Assembly: GCA_002685965.1 (NCBI GenBank)
Contig: NYZE01000124.1
Span: forward strand, 1-34,164
DNA length: 34,164 bases
Direction of reading: 5' to 3'
DNA from: Planctomycetota bacterium
GTDB lineage: Bacteria > Planctomycetota > UBA1135 > GCA-002748355
Of this stretch, positions 31,634 to 34,164 are shown piece after piece (the first letter of the stretch is position 1; each line of letters begins with the position of its first letter). The notes beneath the pieces were generated by a model. The model was given only the letters and a program-made list of their open reading frames with translations, did not search any database and had not been told where the DNA came from. The translations under genes were made by a program, and so were the position numbers.

Positions 31634-34054
31634 CTACTTCGGGCAGAACGTCATCTCCAGCGCATTCGAACCGAGGAAGCCCGACGTGTCGATTCCGACC
31701 GTCTGCAAGTAGAGCCGCAGGCCCACCAGGTTGGTGTCATCCGGGATCGGGAACGGCACGTCGGCGCTGCCTGAACCGTTGCTGGGGATCAGCAAGAGTC
31801 CGAGTATCGGCGGTGAGACCAGCAGGACGACGTCGTTGGCCAGCGGCACCGAGAACGGCCCGGCGGTGAGCAACGTGAAGAACATGCTGTTGGGCACGCC
31901 GTTGCGTAGCTGCAGCGTCGGCGCCGAGGCGATCTTCGGACTGCCGGCCAAACCGAACGTGATCTGGTGCGCCGTCGGGTCGAGCGCGGAATAGGTGCGC
32001 GTCCCGCAACTCGCCGGGAAGTTGACGGCCTCCGGCGTCGGCACGACGAACGTCACCCACGGGATCCGTCCGTCGATGACGCGCCCGGTCGAGATGTCAT
32101 CGAACTGATCGCCGAACTCGACGTAGTCGAGGATGTAGCTCCCAGTCGCGTCGAACAACGCGACCTCTTCGCCGCTGCCTGAGAGCTTGAAGTTGGCGTG
32201 TAGCTTGCCGTCCTTGCTGTCTTCGTCCGCCCAAACGAGGATCGTCTTACCGGGCTGGATGACGGTATTCGCCGGGAACGGCCACTTCTTTGAGTTGCCG
32301 AGGTCGTCGCTCAGGTGCATGCCAGCGAGGTCGACCGCCTGAGTCCCCGTGTTGACGAGCTCGACCCAGTCCTCGCGCTCGCCTTTCTCGTCCTTGATCC
32401 CGCTCGCGTTCTGCGCCAAGAGCTCGTTGATCCTGATCGGCGACGAACGAGTCGGCCAAGTGACACGGTAGTTCGGACGCTGGTAGCCGTTGCCGTAGTT
32501 GATCCAGCCGGTCCAAACACCGGCCGTCGTGGCCGCACCAACCCAGTACTCGACCTGAGTGCCGGCCGGTTGCGCGACGATCGAACCGCCCCAGACACCG
32601 TCGTTGGCCCCGCCGTCCATGTGCTGGCCGTCGTCGTACATGGCCGCCTGAATGAACGGTCCCCGCACGCGCCAGTGCAACAGAACGCTGGCTGCACCGG
32701 GCGCCCGCGCCGTCACCCAAACCTTGTTGGTGCGCGTCGGCCGCACCGGCGTGTGACGCAGCTGCGACACGGTCACTGCCGTGCGCCGAATATCGGCGTG
32801 GTTCGTCAAGTACCTGTGCCGACCATCGATCATCGACTGCAGGCTGCTGATCGTCGAGAACCAGCTGAGCCGATAGGCCGTCGTGACATTGCCCCTGAAG
32901 CCGGCGACGCTGTACAGACGATGCGGGTCGCGTTGCACTTCCGCGTCGATGAGGTTCTGCAGGACGTTGATGCGTGCGCGTGCAGCTGGCCAGTTCAGCT
33001 CGTCCTTGATCCTGCGGACCTTGGCGGCGAACCGCTCCTTCCACGGTGTGTGCGCGAGCGGCTTCGTCATCAACGGTCGAAGGTTGCCGCTGCGTAGGTA
33101 GGCATAGTAAGGGGTCAGGTTCGGCAGCGACGTCTGCGAGTTGTAGTCCGTGTAGCCGCCGAAGCAGTTGTTCATGTCCCACGGCAGCAGGCTGAAGCGA
33201 CCGTGATAGTCGTCGTGGTACACATAGATGTTGTGGCACCAGCGGCCGACGTAACTGTCGAGCCAGAGCATCGTGTTGCCGAGCGCCAGCACCGTCAGGA
33301 CGTTCTCGACGTCGAACACCTTCGGTAGCTCGGTCGGCAGCTGGGCAGCTGGGGTGTTGTTGAGCACGTCGCAGGCCTTGATAAGGTCGACCCACGGGTT
33401 GGGGTTCTGCTCCGTCTTCAGCTCGAAGCCCTTCTTGTACTCGTCGACGTTGTTTCCGTACCAGTTGAACCCCGTGTAGTTCGCGGGGTTGTTCGACGCC
33501 TGTCGCTCGCCGCGGTAGCGATTGCCGTCCTCGGTCGGGAACCAGTCCTCGAGCAGGTCCTTGTTGATCTGCTCCGTATTGATGTACGGGCCCCAGTTCA
33601 AGCCGTTGATCTTGAGGACGACGTAGTTGCTCCTCGGCGCGGGCGTGAACTTCCGCATGATCTCGTAGCCGAACACTTCACGGGTCATCGTCGGGTCCAT
33701 GAAGTTGTTGTTGATGTTCAGGGTCTTGTGCCCCCAGAGCTTCTGTTCCTGGAACTCATCGAGCGCGACCTTGAACGCCCTCTTCTTCGACGACGCCGGG
33801 ATGCCCCAGTAACTCGAGTTGCCGCGGAAGCGGACGCCGACGTCCTTGTAGGTGTCGCCGTCGATCTTGAGGTCGGCCTTGATGTAGATCTTGGCCCGCC
33901 AGTTGTTCGAGAGCTGGGTCCAGTAGTCCGGCTGCTGGAAAATGAGCTCGACCGTGCGGACCTTCGTGATGTCGTAGAGGTCCTTGCGTTGGGCTGCGAG
34001 ATCAGCAGAGGGAACCTGCAGGGCAACGAGGATGACGAGCGGGGCCAGCTTCAT
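31634..34054 (-). CDS. Secreted CotH-kinase-family protein with lamin-tail domain and C-terminal module
   Basis: 806 aa, ATG 34054 with GGAG six bases upstream. A signal peptide (residues 1-21) is followed by a CotH domain (about 35-400) with GVRFRGNSS at 73-81, NINNNFMDPTMTRE at 113-126 and the acidic LLPWDMNN motif with D293. A beta domain follows (about 430-540), then a lamin-tail domain (about 545-670) with IRINELLAQN, DWVELVN, and WPFPANTVIQPGKTI. The last 125 residues (from about 682) are the same module type as at 31065-31502, ending GSNALEMTF. CotH in Bacillus phosphorylates spore-coat proteins; secreted planctomycete relatives have no proven substrate. It is the first gene of its unit; the promoter should lie in the last 110 bases of the window. 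Confidence 0.9.
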   Translation of the reverse strand: MKLAPLVILVALQVPSADLAAQRKDLYDITKVRTVELIFQQPDYWTQLSNNWRAKIYIKADLKIDGDTYKDVGVRFRGNSSYWGIPASSKKRAFKVALDEFQEQKLWGHKTLNINNNFMDPTMTREVFGYEIMRKFTPAPRSNYVVLKINGLNWGPYINTEQINKDLLEDWFPTEDGNRYRGERQASNNPANYTGFNWYGNNVDEYKKGFELKTEQNPNPWVDLIKACDVLNNTPAAQLPTELPKVFDVENVLTVLALGNTMLWLDSYVGRWCHNIYVYHDDYHGRFSLLPWDMNNCFGGYTDYNSQTSLPNLTPYYAYLRSGNLRPLMTKPLAHTPWKERFAAKVRRIKDELNWPAARARINVLQNLIDAEVQRDPHRLYSVAGFRGNVTTAYRLSWFSTISSLQSMIDGRHRYLTNHADIRRTAVTVSQLRHTPVRPTRTNKVWVTARAPGAASVLLHWRVRGPFIQAAMYDDGQHMDGGANDGVWGGSIVAQPAGTQVEYWVGAATTAGVWTGWINYGNGYQRPNYRVTWPTRSSPIRINELLAQNASGIKDEKGEREDWVELVNTGTQAVDLAGMHLSDDLGNSKKWPFPANTVIQPGKTILVWADEDSKDGKLHANFKLSGSGEEVALFDATGSYILDYVEFGDQFDDISTGRVIDGRIPWVTFVVPTPEAVNFPASCGTRTYSALDPTAHQITFGLAGSPKIASAPTLQLRNGVPNSMFFTLLTAGPFSVPLANDVVLLVSPPILGLLLIPSNGSGSADVPFPIPDDTNLVGLRLYLQTVGIDTSGFLGSNALEMTFCPK

Positions 34055-34164
34055 ATCGGTCTCCGTGAGAGCGCCAAGAACATCGAGAACGCCAATGTTA
34101 CGGAGATTGCCCGGATACCGACAGTGGGGACAGCGGACAGGGAGCGACCGCCAAGAAGGTCCAG
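34055..34164. promoter_or_regulatory. Upstream region of the CotH-like gene, cut by the window edge
   Basis: 110 non-coding bases remain. They contain the GGAG ribosome site of the CotH-like gene and presumably its promoter on the minus strand. The AT-richer run around 34095-34103 is a possible -10 area, but no -35 partner can be confirmed. Confidence 0.3.

Noticed and set aside
1-34164. Search for CRISPR arrays, insertion sequences, phage genes, integrases and rRNA
   Set aside because: No regularly spaced repeats, transposase or integrase motifs, terminal inverted repeats with target duplications, or rRNA-like sequence were seen.

Overview
The window looks like a chromosomal segment of a GC-rich planctomycete (Planctomycetota). 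This is an inference from content: a DUF1501/DUF1800 gene pair with a Tat signal, a CotH/lamin-tail surface protein, a divergent ClpP, Gld-type ABC genes, and a C-terminal beta-rich module that I associate with secreted planctomycete proteins. No phage, transposase, integrase, rRNA or CRISPR array is visible. Most genes lie on the minus strand. The large open frames opposite them are GC-driven shadows.

Layout. Positions 1-1483 (-) hold the 5' two thirds of an MsbA-type ABC exporter that runs off the left edge. Next is a secreted PpiC/SurA-like foldase (1550-3169, -). A Yej-like peptide importer follows in reverse order (YejE-like permease 3345-4481, YejB-like permease 4481-5500, membrane-anchored solute-binding protein 5516-7477), with no importer ATPase in view. 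It sits directly downstream of a four-gene Gld-type ABC-2 operon: ATPase 11776-12777, permease 11055-11783, GldG-like 8737-11058 and DUF4340 protein 7539-8732, with overlapping or nearly touching genes. Upstream again is rho (13006-14220), preceded by a 739-base structured non-coding stretch that separates it from a divergent ClpP-family protease (14960-15604, +). A secreted carboxypeptidase-regulatory-like protein follows (15652-17277, +).

A strong bidirectional hairpin (17299-17321) separates that gene from the convergent DUF1800-DUF1501 operon (20196 down to 17349). Then come a CnoX/YbbN-like thioredoxin-TPR protein (20526-21281) and a signalling cassette of RsbW-like kinase, SpoIIE-type phosphatase and single-domain response regulator (23880 down to 21390). 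A lipoprotein amidase (24083-25129, +) converges on a secreted alpha/beta hydrolase (25169-27184, -). Upstream of that hydrolase are mog and ald (27211-28853, overlapping start/stop) and a two-gene unit of unknown function (28902-30793).

The right end has a tRNA-Val(GAC) with an unusual C at position 33. Close behind it is a headless gene fragment made almost only of the C-terminal beta module, then a convergent terminator hairpin, then a large CotH-like protein carrying the same module (31634-34054, -).

How the genes fit together: much of the window concerns the cell envelope (export, peptide uptake, protein folding, peptidoglycan trimming, secreted surface proteins). The rest is housekeeping (rho, mog, ald, tRNA) and one partner-switching type signalling cassette. 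The least explained signals are the shared C-terminal module, the truncated gene beside the tRNA, an intergenic hairpin family that follows several stop codons, an extra domain inside the GldG-like protein, and the two-gene unknown unit at 28902-30793.
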